64,000 nt of DNA from contig CAZLZD010000003.1 of the NCBI GenBank assembly GCA_964563925.1, forward strand, positions 62,001 through 126,000, written 5' to 3'. The stretch is from JAUILA01 sp964563925. Its GTDB lineage: Bacteria; Bacteroidota; Bacteroidia; Cytophagales; Cyclobacteriaceae. Under the pieces are notes generated by a model that ran no database searches, was not told the DNA's origin, and saw only the letters and a program-made list of their open reading frames with translations. Below are positions 34,369 to 43,147 of the stretch, piece by piece; within the stretch, counting starts at the first letter, position 1, and each line of letters starts with the position of its first letter. Both the position numbers and the translations under genes were made by a program.

Positions 34369-34598
34369 TAAAGGTCTTTTTCAATATCCTTCATAGCAAT
34401 ATCAAAATCCACCGCCTGCTCAGGATTTTTTTCGTAATCCGCCATACGCTGCCGGACGGTTTCCTTGTGCCATTCAGGTACTTCTGGACTTTCTTTATCA
34501 ATGTCCTGGTATTTGGAACGGAGGTTGTCCCATTCTTTAATAGGGATGTAAACCCCGGTAGTTCTTCCTTTATCGTCGGTAATGTATTGGATATTCAT
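34368..34598 (-). CDS. Antitoxin partner of the ParE-like toxin
   Basis: A 76-residue acidic protein. The N-terminal part (NIQYITDDKGRTTGVYIPIKEWDNL) resembles the DNA-binding beta segment seen in small antitoxins of this context. The C-terminal half is helical and charged and would wrap the toxin. It precedes the toxin gene and overlaps it by one base, the usual antitoxin-first order. The family name is uncertain; the role comes mainly from gene position and size. Confidence 0.72.
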   Translation of the reverse strand: MNIQYITDDKGRTTGVYIPIKEWDNLRSKYQDIDKESPEVPEWHKETVRQRMADYEKNPEQAVDFDIAMKDIEKDL

Positions 34599-34973
34599 TG
34601 TCTGGGGATTGAATACTAGCTAATAAACGGGATTTACTAATATACCGTTCAAAAGAGGAAAATAAAAAGGCTTAAGCAATGTATACGAGAGGTAGTTACT
34701 TTAAAACAATTTAGCAATGTGAACCGGGAATGGCTGAAGAGAAAGTATTCAAAATAGTTATTACCCGCGCGCTACCAGGAAACGGAGCTTGTCTACTTTT
34801 TTGAAAACTTTAATAGACAATCCAGCCGTTTTAGGCTTGAGTAGAACCCGGCTTTCAATATTTTACATATGACCGCAAGCCACTCTAGTTAGCAAGGCTC
34901 CATTCGCTTTGTAAAGTGCGAATACATGTCATGTATAATTATTATTTGCAACCATATTTAGTTACTTTTCGTA
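34599..34973. other. Gene-free interval with one possible relic
   Basis: This AT-richer 375-base stretch separates the two toxin-antitoxin pairs. Apart from the dehydrogenase-like relic at 34730-34844 I see no gene, RNA or clear repeat. The last 50 bases before hicA are AT-rich and probably hold its promoter. Confidence 0.5.
34730..34844 (+). pseudogene. Possible 2-hydroxyacid dehydrogenase N-terminal relic
   Basis: The ATG at 34730 opens MAEEKVFKIVITRALPGNGA, which resembles the first strand and helix of D-isomer 2-hydroxyacid dehydrogenases (VFVTRxIPxxGxxLL). The frame stops at 34804 in a T-run. Shifting one base at the run continues as FENFNRQSSRF before another stop at 34844. Too short to be certain. 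Confidence 0.3.
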
Positions 34974-35216
34974 ATGACTAAGAAGCAAAACTTAATTAAA
35001 CGCTTTTTAGCCATGCCTTCCGACTTTCTCTTTACAGAGTTGGTGAGGCTGTTGGGTTATTTTGGTTATAAAGAGATTAAAACCGGAAAGACCGCCGGCT
35101 CCCGGCTACGATTTGAAAATAGTGAGGGGACAAGAATATTTCTGCACAAACCACATCCGGGAGGCATTATGAAGAAGTACCAATTAAAACAAATCAAAGA
35201 TATACTTGGATTATGA
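34974..35216 (+). CDS. hicA: HicA-family mRNA interferase toxin
   Basis: An 80-residue protein with the double-stranded-RNA-binding-like HicA fold. The segment TELVRLLGYFGYKEIKTGKTAGSRLRF is followed by the catalytic-histidine strand FLHKPHPGG and the closing helix LKQIKDILGL. At 80 residues it is slightly longer than the usual 60-75 because of an N-terminal extension (MTKKQNLIKRFLAMPSD). The antitoxin gene overlaps its stop by 4 bases (ATGA), the toxin-first order typical of hicAB. Confidence 0.87.
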   Translation: MTKKQNLIKRFLAMPSDFLFTELVRLLGYFGYKEIKTGKTAGSRLRFENSEGTRIFLHKPHPGGIMKKYQLKQIKDILGL

Positions 35217-35569
35217 AATATCTCGAATACAAAGGCTATACCGGAAGTATTGAATATAGTCCGGATGATAATTTACTCTTCGGGAGGGTCCTTGGCATTC
35301 GTAGTCTCATCTCCTATGAAGGCGATACAGGAAAAGCACTGGATTCTGATTTTAAGGAAGCGATTAATGCTTATCTGACTGATTGCAAACAAGAAGGAAC
35401 GGTTCCTGAAAAACCCTTCAAAGGGAGCTTTAATGTTCGGATACCTGCCAGGTTGCATCAAAAAGCGGCACTGCTGGCCATGGAAGCCAAAACTTCGCTT
35501 AACAGCTTTGTGGCCCAGGCCATAGAGGATCGAGTGACCAAAGGGGCGACTCCGGGGCGCAACACGTGA
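35213..35569 (+). CDS. hicB: HicB-family antitoxin with repeat-derived tail
   Basis: A 118-residue antitoxin. The N-terminal partial RNase H-like fold (YKGYTGSIEYSPDDNLLFGRV) binds the toxin. The C-terminal ribbon-helix-helix (FNVRIPARLHQKAALLAM, then SLNSFVAQAIEDRV) binds the operator. The final residues after EDRV (TKGATPGRNT) are encoded by the first unit of the adjacent palindromic repeat array, so the repeat appears to have replaced the original stop. Expression is probably autoregulated with hicA. Confidence 0.85.
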   Translation: MKYLEYKGYTGSIEYSPDDNLLFGRVLGIRSLISYEGDTGKALDSDFKEAINAYLTDCKQEGTVPEKPFKGSFNVRIPARLHQKAALLAMEAKTSLNSFVAQAIEDRVTKGATPGRNT

Positions 35570-35999
35570 TTATTAGGTACCGGGGCGACTCCGGGTCAAA
35601 GCCCGGAGGTTGCCCGGCATGACGAAGANNNNNNNNNNNNNNNNNNNNNNNNNNNNNNNNNNNNNNNNNNNNNNNNNNNNNNNNNNNNNNNNNNNNNNNN
35701 NNNNNNNNNNNNNNNNNNNNNNNNNNNNGAGGTTGCCCGGCATGACGAAGAGAGGGATACCCAGCATGACGAAGGGGCGACTCCGGGGCGCAACATGTGG
35801 TTATTGGGTACCGGGGCGGCTCCGGCCTTCGCCGGAGACTACCCGGCATGACGAAGAGAGGGGATACCCGGTATGACGAAGGGGCGACTCCGGGGTGCAA
35901 CACGTGATTATTAGGTACCGGGGCGACTCCGGGTCGAAGCCCGGAGGTTTCCCGGCATGACGCAGAGAGAGGTTGCCCGGCATGACGAAGTATTTTACT
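35543..35999. repeat. Palindromic repeat array, interrupted by an assembly gap
   Basis: Three copies of a 40-base unit (starting GGGGCGACTCCGGGG) begin at 35543, 35774 and 35881. Each is followed by a palindromic core whose arms are conserved while the loop changes: 35589-35608 (CTCCGGG/CCCGGAG, loop with tcaaag), 35820-35837 (CTCCGGC/GCCGGAG) and 35927-35946. Each core leads into one or two units of CCCGGCATGACGAAG. The last two complete units are about 107 bases apart. Arms co-vary (GGG/CCC to GGC/GCC), as in REP-type elements. The true copy number is unknown because of the N run. No transposase is visible. Confidence 0.85.
35629..35728. other. Assembly gap of exactly 100 N
   Basis: A run of exactly 100 undetermined bases inside the repeat array. 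The round number indicates a scaffolding placeholder, so neither the distance nor strictly the adjacency of the two sides is established. Confidence 0.97.
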
Positions 36000-36004
36000 A
36001 TACC

Positions 36005-36958
36005 CTAAAACGAAAACGAATCCAGGTCTACGTTTCCGCCGCTGAGGATTATGCCAATCCGCTGGCCGCGGAATTTTTCGTTGTATTTCATGACCACCGC
36101 CAGGGGCACCGCACAGGAGGGCTCCACAATGATCTTCATACGTTCCCAGATAAGGCGCATGGCCTTCATGGTGATGCCGTCTTCCACGGTAAGGATGTCA
36201 TTCACATGGTCGCGGATCACCTCGAAGGTAAGGGTACCCAGTGAGGTGCGTAACCCGTCGGCTATGGTATTGGGGTGTTCGAGCGGCTGGATCGTTCCGG
36301 ACTGAAAGGAGCGGTACGCATCGTCAGCGCCCGTTGGCTCGCATCCGATGACACGGGTTTCCGGTGCCAGGAAGCTGGCGGAAAGAGATGTTCCGCTGAG
36401 AAGTCCACCTCCCCCAACCGGGGCGAGCAGGTAATCCAGCGGCTCTTCCATGTCCTCAAGCAGCTCAAGGGCAGCGGTTGCCTGTCCGCAGATGATCCGG
36501 CGGTCATTGTAGGGATGAATAAAGGTGGCCCCGGTTTCCTCCACCACTTTTTCCACCCCCTCCTCACGGGCCTTCTGGGTGGGCGCGCATTCGATAATTG
36601 TGGCTCCGTATTCCTTCACGGCAGCTTTTTTCACGGCAGGGGCGTTGGAGGGCATAACGATGTACGCCGGACAACCGGCCAGGGATGCCGCCAGCGCGAT
36701 GGCCTGGGCGTGGTTTCCCGAGCTGTGTGTGGTCACACCTTTCTCGCGTTCTTTATCGGAGAGGGAGAATACCGCATTCAGTCCGCCGCGTGCCTTGAAT
36801 GCTCCCACCCGCTGAAAGTTCTCGCATTTAAAGAACAGCGTGGCGTGAGTTTTTTCATTGATGGCACGCGAGGTCAGCACGGGTGTCCGGTGCACCACCC
36901 CGCTGATGCGGGCATGTGCTTCCCGGATATCTTCGATCGTATAGGTTTCCTTCATCAC
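36005..36958 (-). CDS. PLP-dependent threonine/serine dehydratase-like enzyme
   Basis: A 317-residue fold-type II PLP enzyme. The PLP lysine is Lys55 in GAFKARG, the substrate loop is SSGNHAQ, the glycine loop that grips the cofactor phosphate is VGGGGLLSG, and the C-terminal SGGNVD is also conserved. The protein ends soon after the catalytic domain, so it lacks the ACT-like regulatory domain of biosynthetic IlvA. It therefore resembles catabolic threonine dehydratase or serine racemase. polA begins upstream on the same strand with a 1-base gap, so cotranscription is likely. Confidence 0.88.
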   Translation of the reverse strand: MMKETYTIEDIREAHARISGVVHRTPVLTSRAINEKTHATLFFKCENFQRVGAFKARGGLNAVFSLSDKEREKGVTTHSSGNHAQAIALAASLAGCPAYIVMPSNAPAVKKAAVKEYGATIIECAPTQKAREEGVEKVVEETGATFIHPYNDRRIICGQATAALELLEDMEEPLDYLLAPVGGGGLLSGTSLSASFLAPETRVIGCEPTGADDAYRSFQSGTIQPLEHPNTIADGLRTSLGTLTFEVIRDHVNDILTVEDGITMKAMRLIWERMKIIVEPSCAVPLAVVMKYNEKFRGQRIGIILSGGNVDLDSFSF

Positions 36959-36959
36959 A

Positions 36960-39749
36960 TTAATGGGCTATAAGCCAGTTTTCCCCGCTTCCCGCTTCTA
37001 CTTTCATCGGTACATCCAGGTCCACGACGGATTCCATCATTTGAATTACCACCGGCATTACTTTATCCAGTTCGCCTTTCGGCACATCGAATACCAGTTC
37101 ATCATGCACCTGCATGATCATTTTTGTGTCAAGTTTTTCATCCTGAAGCCATTGGTGAATTTTAATCATGGCCAACTTGATGATATCGGCCGCGCTGCCC
37201 TGGATCGGCGCATTGATCGCGTTTCGTTCGGCATACCCGCGCATGGTCGCATTCCTTGAATTAATGTCCCTGAGATATCGCCGGCGCCCCATAATCGTTT
37301 CCACGTATTCCTGCTCTTTGGCCCGGGCAATGGATTCGTCCATGTAGGTACGGATACCCGGGAATTCCTTGAAGTAGGCCTTGATAATGTCGGAAGCCTC
37401 GCCCCGGGAGATGTCCAGGTTCTGCGCCAGTCCGAATGCCGAAATCCCGTAAATGATCCCGAAATTCACCTCCTTGGCCTTGCGGCGCATGTTGGGGTCC
37501 ACCTCATCCAGTCCCACCCCGAATACCCGGGCTGCCGTGGTGGTATGGATATCCCGTCCATCCTTAAATGCCTGGATCATTTCCTTGTCCCCGGCCAGTG
37601 CTGCCACGATCCTGAGTTCTATTTGAGAATAATCCGCAGAAAGCAATACATGGTCGTCATCACGGGGAACGAAGGCTTTGCGTATCTCCCTCCCCTTGGC
37701 AGTGCGGATCGGTATGTTCTGCAGGTTCGGGTTATTCGAACTGAGCCGTCCTGTCGCAGCGACAGCCTGGTTGTAATCGGTATGAATCCTGCCGTCCCGT
37801 TCGGAGATCATTTTAGGGAGGGCATCCACGTAGGTGGACTTAAGCTTCTGGTATTCCCGGAACTCAAGGATCTTCATGGCGATCTCATGCTTTGCCGCCA
37901 GCCTGCTGAGGATTTCCTCCCCCGTGGCGTACTGCCCTGTTTTCGTTTTTTTCGGTTTGTCCATCAGCTTGAGCTGATCAAAAAGAATTTCGCCCAGCTG
38001 CTTGGGAGACGCGATATTAAATTCGCATCCGGCGATGGTGAAGATCTCTTCCTGTACGCGCAGGGATTCATCCTGGAGCTCTTTGGACATACTCTTGAGT
38101 GCGTCAATATCTATTCGCACACCTTCGTACTCCATATCGGCCAGCACATAGACCAGGGGCAATTCCACCTCGTGCAAAAGCTTTTTCAACTGATCCGATT
38201 CAAGCTGTTTTTCCAGGACCTCCCTAAGCTGAAGCGTGATATCGGCATCTTCGGCCGCGTATTCATACACCTCGGACGGGGCCAGGTCCTGCATGTTTTT
38301 CTGATTCCTACCCCGAGGACCCAGCAATTCGGTGATCGACACCGGTATGTAGTTGAGGTACTGTTCGGCCATCGCATCCATGCTGTGCTTGGTTTCAGGT
38401 TCCACCAGGTAATGGGCCAGCATGGTGTCGAATAGCGGTCCCCCGACCTGGATCCCATATTTTTTCAAGGCCAGGATATCATACTTAAGGTTCTGCCCGA
38501 CTTTAAGAATGTCCTTATTCTCCAGCACAACCTTGAACTCCGAAAGAATTTTCTTTGCCGCCTCGAAGTTGAGCGGCACCGGCACGTAGAACGCCTCACC
38601 TGTTACATAGGAAAAAGCGATGCCGACGAGTTCGGCCTCCGTGGCATCGATATTATTGGTTTCGGTATCGAAGCAAAAACTGTCCTGAATTTCCAGGAAG
38701 GTTATCAGTTCCTCGCGGTCTTCGGCCGTTTCGACAAGGTGGTAGTCATGCCGTGTGGACCGGATCGTCTTTTTTTCTGCCGGGGCTGACTCGGGCAGGT
38801 CAAGCGCTTCCTTGCTGGCGGCGCTGAACATAGACAGCTGGCCGGCTTCGTTAGCGGTTTCAGGAGCCTGCTCGCCGAATACCCGCCTGGAGATGGTTCG
38901 GAATTCGAGCTCTTCGAAGATAGGTTTCAGTTTGTCCTCGAGCGGACCATCGTACACCAGTGCCTCCTCATCGAATTCAATCGGCACATCGGTATGAATG
39001 GTTGCCAGCTTTTTGGAGAGCAAACCCTGTTCGGCGAACGTTTCTATATTCTCCTTCTGCTTTCCTTTCAGTTCGTCTACATGTGCAATGATCCCTTCCA
39101 CCGAATCATATTCCCGGAGGAGTTTGGAGGCCGTTTTAGGCCCGATTCCGGGAATGCCCGGGATATTATCCGAGGTGTCGCCCTGCAGTCCGAGCATATC
39201 CGTTACCTGGTCGATTCGGGAGATGTCCCATTTCTGCAAAACCTCGGGGATACCCATCACATCCACTGCATTGCCCATGTAGGCGGGTTTATATAGATAC
39301 ACATGCTCCTCCACGAGCTGTCCGAAATCCTTGTCAGGGGTCATCATGAACACCTCAAAGCCGCTCTTTGCCGCTTTTTTGGCTATGGTACCAATAATGT
39401 CATCCGCTTCGAACCCGTCCATTTCGAGGATGGGGATATTGAATGCCCGCACGATGTCTTTGACGATCGGGATGCCGGTGCGAATATCCTCGGGGGTTTC
39501 TTCCCGGTTGGCTTTGTACGCTTCAAACTCCTCATGCCGGAACGTAGGGGCGGAGGTATCAAAGGCCACGGCAATGTGGGTAGGTTTCTGTTTCTGGAGT
39601 ACTTCGAGCAGGGTATTGGTGAACCCGAACATGACCCCGGTGTTCAGCCCTTTGGAACTGATCCTCGGGTTTCTGCTAAAGGCGAAATGCGCCCGGTAAA
39701 TGAGCGCATACGCATCCAGCAGGAAAAGTTTCTTTTCCGGTTTTGACAT
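36960..39749 (-). CDS. polA: DNA polymerase I
   Basis: A 929-residue three-domain enzyme for Okazaki fragment maturation and repair. It has the N-terminal 5' nuclease (about residues 5-290, with GFEADDIIGT and LQGDTSDNIPGIPGIG), a 3'-5' exonuclease (about 330-510) that keeps the FDTETNN acidic pair, and the polymerase domain. Motif A DYSQIELR is near residue 700, motif B RRKAKEVNFGIIYG near 760 and motif C QVHDELVF near 880. The proofreading residues look intact. A TATTTTTG box (39763-39770) lies 13 bases before the ATG. Confidence 0.97.
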   Translation of the reverse strand: MSKPEKKLFLLDAYALIYRAHFAFSRNPRISSKGLNTGVMFGFTNTLLEVLQKQKPTHIAVAFDTSAPTFRHEEFEAYKANREETPEDIRTGIPIVKDIVRAFNIPILEMDGFEADDIIGTIAKKAAKSGFEVFMMTPDKDFGQLVEEHVYLYKPAYMGNAVDVMGIPEVLQKWDISRIDQVTDMLGLQGDTSDNIPGIPGIGPKTASKLLREYDSVEGIIAHVDELKGKQKENIETFAEQGLLSKKLATIHTDVPIEFDEEALVYDGPLEDKLKPIFEELEFRTISRRVFGEQAPETANEAGQLSMFSAASKEALDLPESAPAEKKTIRSTRHDYHLVETAEDREELITFLEIQDSFCFDTETNNIDATEAELVGIAFSYVTGEAFYVPVPLNFEAAKKILSEFKVVLENKDILKVGQNLKYDILALKKYGIQVGGPLFDTMLAHYLVEPETKHSMDAMAEQYLNYIPVSITELLGPRGRNQKNMQDLAPSEVYEYAAEDADITLQLREVLEKQLESDQLKKLLHEVELPLVYVLADMEYEGVRIDIDALKSMSKELQDESLRVQEEIFTIAGCEFNIASPKQLGEILFDQLKLMDKPKKTKTGQYATGEEILSRLAAKHEIAMKILEFREYQKLKSTYVDALPKMISERDGRIHTDYNQAVAATGRLSSNNPNLQNIPIRTAKGREIRKAFVPRDDDHVLLSADYSQIELRIVAALAGDKEMIQAFKDGRDIHTTTAARVFGVGLDEVDPNMRRKAKEVNFGIIYGISAFGLAQNLDISRGEASDIIKAYFKEFPGIRTYMDESIARAKEQEYVETIMGRRRYLRDINSRNATMRGYAERNAINAPIQGSAADIIKLAMIKIHQWLQDEKLDTKMIMQVHDELVFDVPKGELDKVMPVVIQMMESVVDLDVPMKVEAGSGENWLIAH

Positions 39750-39762
39750 GCCACTAAGTTAA

Positions 39763-39770
39763 CAAAAATA
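39763..39770 (-). promoter_or_regulatory. -7 box upstream of polA
   Basis: Reads TATTTTTG on the minus strand, an exact TAnnTTTG match 13 bases before the polA ATG. The transcript leader would be very short. Confidence 0.45.
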
Positions 39771-39809
39771 GCGGACAGGGGACGGCGGCTTCAACCCGCC
39801 CGGCGGAAT

Positions 39810-40667
39810 TTAATTCAGGTGCCTCTGAAGGAAACCCAGCGACAGCCGGTATGCCTCCTCGGCGTACTCCTTGTTGTAATCCGGGTTACTCGGATTGGCA
39901 AAGGCGTGCACGGCGTCGTACATTTTCACATCGACCTTTTTCCCGGCTTTCGCCATGTTGGCCACAAAGGCATCCACCACATCGGGATTGATCCATTCGT
40001 CCTGCTTGCCGAAGATTCCGAGTACCGGTCCTTCCAGTAATTTGAGACGCTCTACGTCCTTGACCGGCATTCCATAGTACATGACCGCGCCGACGAGTTC
40101 GGGGCCCATACCCGGTTCAGAGGTGATGAGTCCGGCTTCCAGGGCCCAGCCCCCGCCGAAGCACCAGCCTACGGTGGCGATTTCGGCATTGATCCCGGCC
40201 CAGTCGAGCGCACCCTTCACGATGGCGGTACCCCGGGCCTGGTCCATGGCCTGCATCAGCTTTCCCGCTTCCTCGCGGGTCGAGGCCACTTTTCCGTCAT
40301 ACATGTCCAGGGCTATCACATGCACATTCTCCAGGTCATCAAAATAGCGCTCCGCTTCCTTTTTGATGTAATCGTTAAGTCCCCACCACTCGTGAAATAC
40401 GAAGAGGTATTCATCGGAGTCCACGTTAGGTTCGAGGTAGTACCCGCTTGCCTCTTTTCCGTCGGGGGTGGAAAACGTGATCATCTTACCAACTGCCGAC
40501 TGGTGGACATACGGCAGGGGTTCCCGGTGGTCGGCATTGAAACTTTTGTTGCTTGCCAGCATGGCAAAGGATTCCATGGCCGGGGTATGACAGATGGTGA
40601 TCCCCTCCTGCGCATACACTGGTAAGGTAAGGATCAGCGAGAATAGAAATAGTGTGATTCGTTTCAT
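39810..40667 (-). CDS. Exported dienelactone hydrolase-family protein
   Basis: A 285-residue alpha/beta hydrolase with a signal peptide (residues 1-20, ending VYAQ). The nucleophile is Cys at about residue 169 in GWCFGGGW, as in dienelactone hydrolases rather than serine esterases. The Asp and His of the triad are in GKQDEW and DAVHAF. The natural substrate is unknown; the export signal argues against a role in chlorocatechol breakdown. It has its own intergenic region on both sides. Confidence 0.9.
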   Translation of the reverse strand: MKRITLFLFSLILTLPVYAQEGITICHTPAMESFAMLASNKSFNADHREPLPYVHQSAVGKMITFSTPDGKEASGYYLEPNVDSDEYLFVFHEWWGLNDYIKKEAERYFDDLENVHVIALDMYDGKVASTREEAGKLMQAMDQARGTAIVKGALDWAGINAEIATVGWCFGGGWALEAGLITSEPGMGPELVGAVMYYGMPVKDVERLKLLEGPVLGIFGKQDEWINPDVVDAFVANMAKAGKKVDVKMYDAVHAFANPSNPDYNKEYAEEAYRLSLGFLQRHLN

Positions 40668-40735
40668 GGCTTATTTGTTAAGGATTGTAAGCTAGAAACG
40701 AATGGAGGCCCGGATTTGTTTATGCAGGACTCGGA

Positions 40736-41194
40736 TTACCGCAGGCGGCGGTAGGCAATGTAATCGGTAACCGGGGGCTGTATCTGCAGTTTTTTCATGA
40801 CCATGACCATCTGCGCGCGGTGGTAGGTACTGTGGTTGACCACATGGGTGATGATCTCGCGCAGGGTACTTTCGTATTTGGTGCCCTTCGAGTTTTTGTA
40901 AAAGATCATTTCCTCAAAGGTATCCGGACGGTGTTTGCGGATAAACTCGATCCAGTTGGCCGTGCTCTCCTCGTTCATGGTCCTGAGTTCCCTGAGCTTG
41001 TATTTCTCCCACAGCGGAAAGGGGGAGGTCGGCAGGTCCTTGATCCGGTTGAGCCAGACGATTTGCGAGGAGATCAGGTGGCTCAGCAGGAGCAGGAGTT
41101 GATAATCCTCGCTCTCGGCTTCTTCGAGTGTGATAATCATTCGCTGGTTTGCCCAGTCGTTATACTCAAACAGGTCGGTAAAATGCTTTTTCAT
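40736..41194 (-). CDS. DinB-family protein
   Basis: A 152-residue four-helix-bundle protein of the DinB/YfiT type. The candidate metal histidines are in LLSHLISSQ (about residue 38) and in the HVVNHSTYHRAQ motif (about residues 117-128), giving the three-His pattern. Related proteins include metal-dependent thiol transferases (bacillithiol-S-transferases). That activity would fit the YpdA gene in this window, but this is inference. No signal peptide is present. Confidence 0.87.
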   Translation of the reverse strand: MKKHFTDLFEYNDWANQRMIITLEEAESEDYQLLLLLSHLISSQIVWLNRIKDLPTSPFPLWEKYKLRELRTMNEESTANWIEFIRKHRPDTFEEMIFYKNSKGTKYESTLREIITHVVNHSTYHRAQMVMVMKKLQIQPPVTDYIAYRRLR

Positions 41195-41269
41195 GACGTA
41201 ATTCTATATTAACGGTATCTCCCCGGACAGCTAAATTTTGTAACTTCCGGAAAAACCAAATGATGTCCT

Positions 41270-42892
41270 ATGCGATATTCTAAACTACTCATCATTTCCC
41301 TAATTTGCCTTATTTACAGCGAAACTTCTGGACAAATCAATGATTCGCTGCGCTTTGCCGAGACCATTTATGACCTGAATTTTACGCGGGCTCAGCGTGA
41401 TTCCCTGAGCCTAGAACAGCTTGCCTCGAGGATCAGCCAGTTACACGGATATCCGTTGACCAACGACGTCGCCCCCGCGATGGTCTTCGACCCGCTGGCC
41501 ATGGTCGGTTTTACCCCGCTAGCCCAGGAGGAGATTACATGGGATTTGCCGGAGAATGTTTCGCTGCCGGCGCGCCGTGCCGACCTCGCCTACTATTCGG
41601 TAGCCCAGCTCGGCGCACTGATCAGGGACCGGAAAATCACTTCCGTTGAACTCACGCGGTTTTACATTGACCGGTTGAAGACTTTCGGGGATACCCTGGA
41701 GTGCGTGGTTTCCCTGTTGGAAGAGCGGGCCCTGGAACAGGCAAAGAAGGCAGATCAGATGATGGTGGAGGGGATGTATAAGGGTCCGTTGCATGGGATC
41801 CCGTACGGACTCAAGGATTTGTTTGCCGTCGAAGGCACCGTGACCAGCTGGGGGGCGATGCCCTACCGTGACCAGACCATCGACGATACCTCAACGATTG
41901 TGGAAAAGCTGGAAGATGCCGGGGCGGTACTGGTCGCCAAGCTTACCCTCGGGGCACTGGCCATGGGGGATGTGTGGTACGGCGGGGTTACGAAAAACCC
42001 GTGGAACCTGGATCAGGGTTCCAGCGGTTCCTCTGCCGGTTCGGCTTCCGCCGTCTCGGCCGGACTCGTACCATTTGCGATTGGTACAGAAACCCTCGGA
42101 TCGATCGTTTCGCCTTCAACGCGGTGCGGGACCACCGGACTCCGGCCGACATTTGGAAGGGTGAGCCGCTCGGGCGGCATGGCGCTCAGCTGGTCGATGG
42201 ATAAAGTCGGGCCCATTACCCGCAGCGCCACCGATGCCGCACTTGTTTTTGATGTGATCCGGGGGACCGACCCGGATGATCCCACTACCCGGGCTTCGGC
42301 GTTTAATTATAATGCCGGCCGGGATGTGCGTACGCTTAAGGTTGGGTACCTGGACGGTGCTTTTGAAGGGAACGCACGGGACAGCATAACCCTGGTGGAG
42401 CTGCGAAACATGGGGATTGATTTGCAGCCGGTAAAATTCCCCAACGATTTTCCTGCCCGGGCAATGACCATTATCCTCGCTGCTGAATCTTCAGGAGCGT
42501 TTGACGAACTTACCCGTTCGGGACAGGACTCACTCATGGTGCGGCAGGACCGTGGTGCCTGGCCCAATTATTTCCGTTCGGCCCGGTTTATCCCGGCCTC
42601 GGAATACGTAAATGCCAACCGCATCCGCACCAAACTGATCAGGGCCCTTCATGAGGCCATGGAAGAGTATGACGTAATTGTGGCTCCCAGCTTTTCAAAT
42701 CAGCTGGTCATGACCAACCTGACGGGTCACCCGTGCCTGGTTCTGCCCAACGGGTTTAATGAGAATGGTTCGCCTACCAGCATTACCTTCCTGGCGAATT
42801 ACATGGACGAGGCCGCGCTGATCACACTGGGGGAAGCCTACCAGGCTGCTACAGATTATGATGACAAGCATCCGCCGATGTTTACGGAATAA
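41270..42892 (+). CDS. Exported amidase (amidase-signature family)
   Basis: A 540-residue protein with a signal peptide ending near TSGQ. The Ser-cisSer-Lys triad of amidase-signature enzymes is visible: Lys182 in YGLKDLFAV, the Gly/Ser-rich loop GSSGSSAGSASAVSAG from about residue 249, and the nucleophile region ETLGSIVSPS. It hydrolyses an amide bond, possibly in a peptide or an aromatic amide; GatA function is unlikely given the export signal and the lack of gatB/C. A typical gene-poor stretch of 255 bases follows. Confidence 0.9.
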   Translation: MRYSKLLIISLICLIYSETSGQINDSLRFAETIYDLNFTRAQRDSLSLEQLASRISQLHGYPLTNDVAPAMVFDPLAMVGFTPLAQEEITWDLPENVSLPARRADLAYYSVAQLGALIRDRKITSVELTRFYIDRLKTFGDTLECVVSLLEERALEQAKKADQMMVEGMYKGPLHGIPYGLKDLFAVEGTVTSWGAMPYRDQTIDDTSTIVEKLEDAGAVLVAKLTLGALAMGDVWYGGVTKNPWNLDQGSSGSSAGSASAVSAGLVPFAIGTETLGSIVSPSTRCGTTGLRPTFGRVSRSGGMALSWSMDKVGPITRSATDAALVFDVIRGTDPDDPTTRASAFNYNAGRDVRTLKVGYLDGAFEGNARDSITLVELRNMGIDLQPVKFPNDFPARAMTIILAAESSGAFDELTRSGQDSLMVRQDRGAWPNYFRSARFIPASEYVNANRIRTKLIRALHEAMEEYDVIVAPSFSNQLVMTNLTGHPCLVLPNGFNENGSPTSITFLANYMDEAALITLGEAYQAATDYDDKHPPMFTE

Positions 42893-43147
42893 CAGGCCGG
42901 TTTCCAGGAGTCACCGATCGGGTGGCTGCTATCGGGGATCTGCCTTCGGGGCAACGACCCTATCCTCCCTGCGGAACATTCTCCAGGCACGACAAATTTC
43001 ACGTCTGCCTGTGCAGTACTTTTCTGATTTTCCTTCCATAACCAGGTAAGGGCCTCAGGGATGTAAGGAATTCCTTCATTCTGTCCGGTTTACGGGGTTA
43101 CAATCGGCGTGCACGCGTATTTACTGGGTAGTACAAACGATATACAC

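Noticed and set aside
35499..35903. Protein-coding frame across the repeat array and N run
   Set aside because: The translation is low-complexity repeat read-through across undetermined bases.
35543..35999. CRISPR array
   Set aside because: The units are adjacent or nested palindromes with no unique spacers of constant length and no cas genes nearby.
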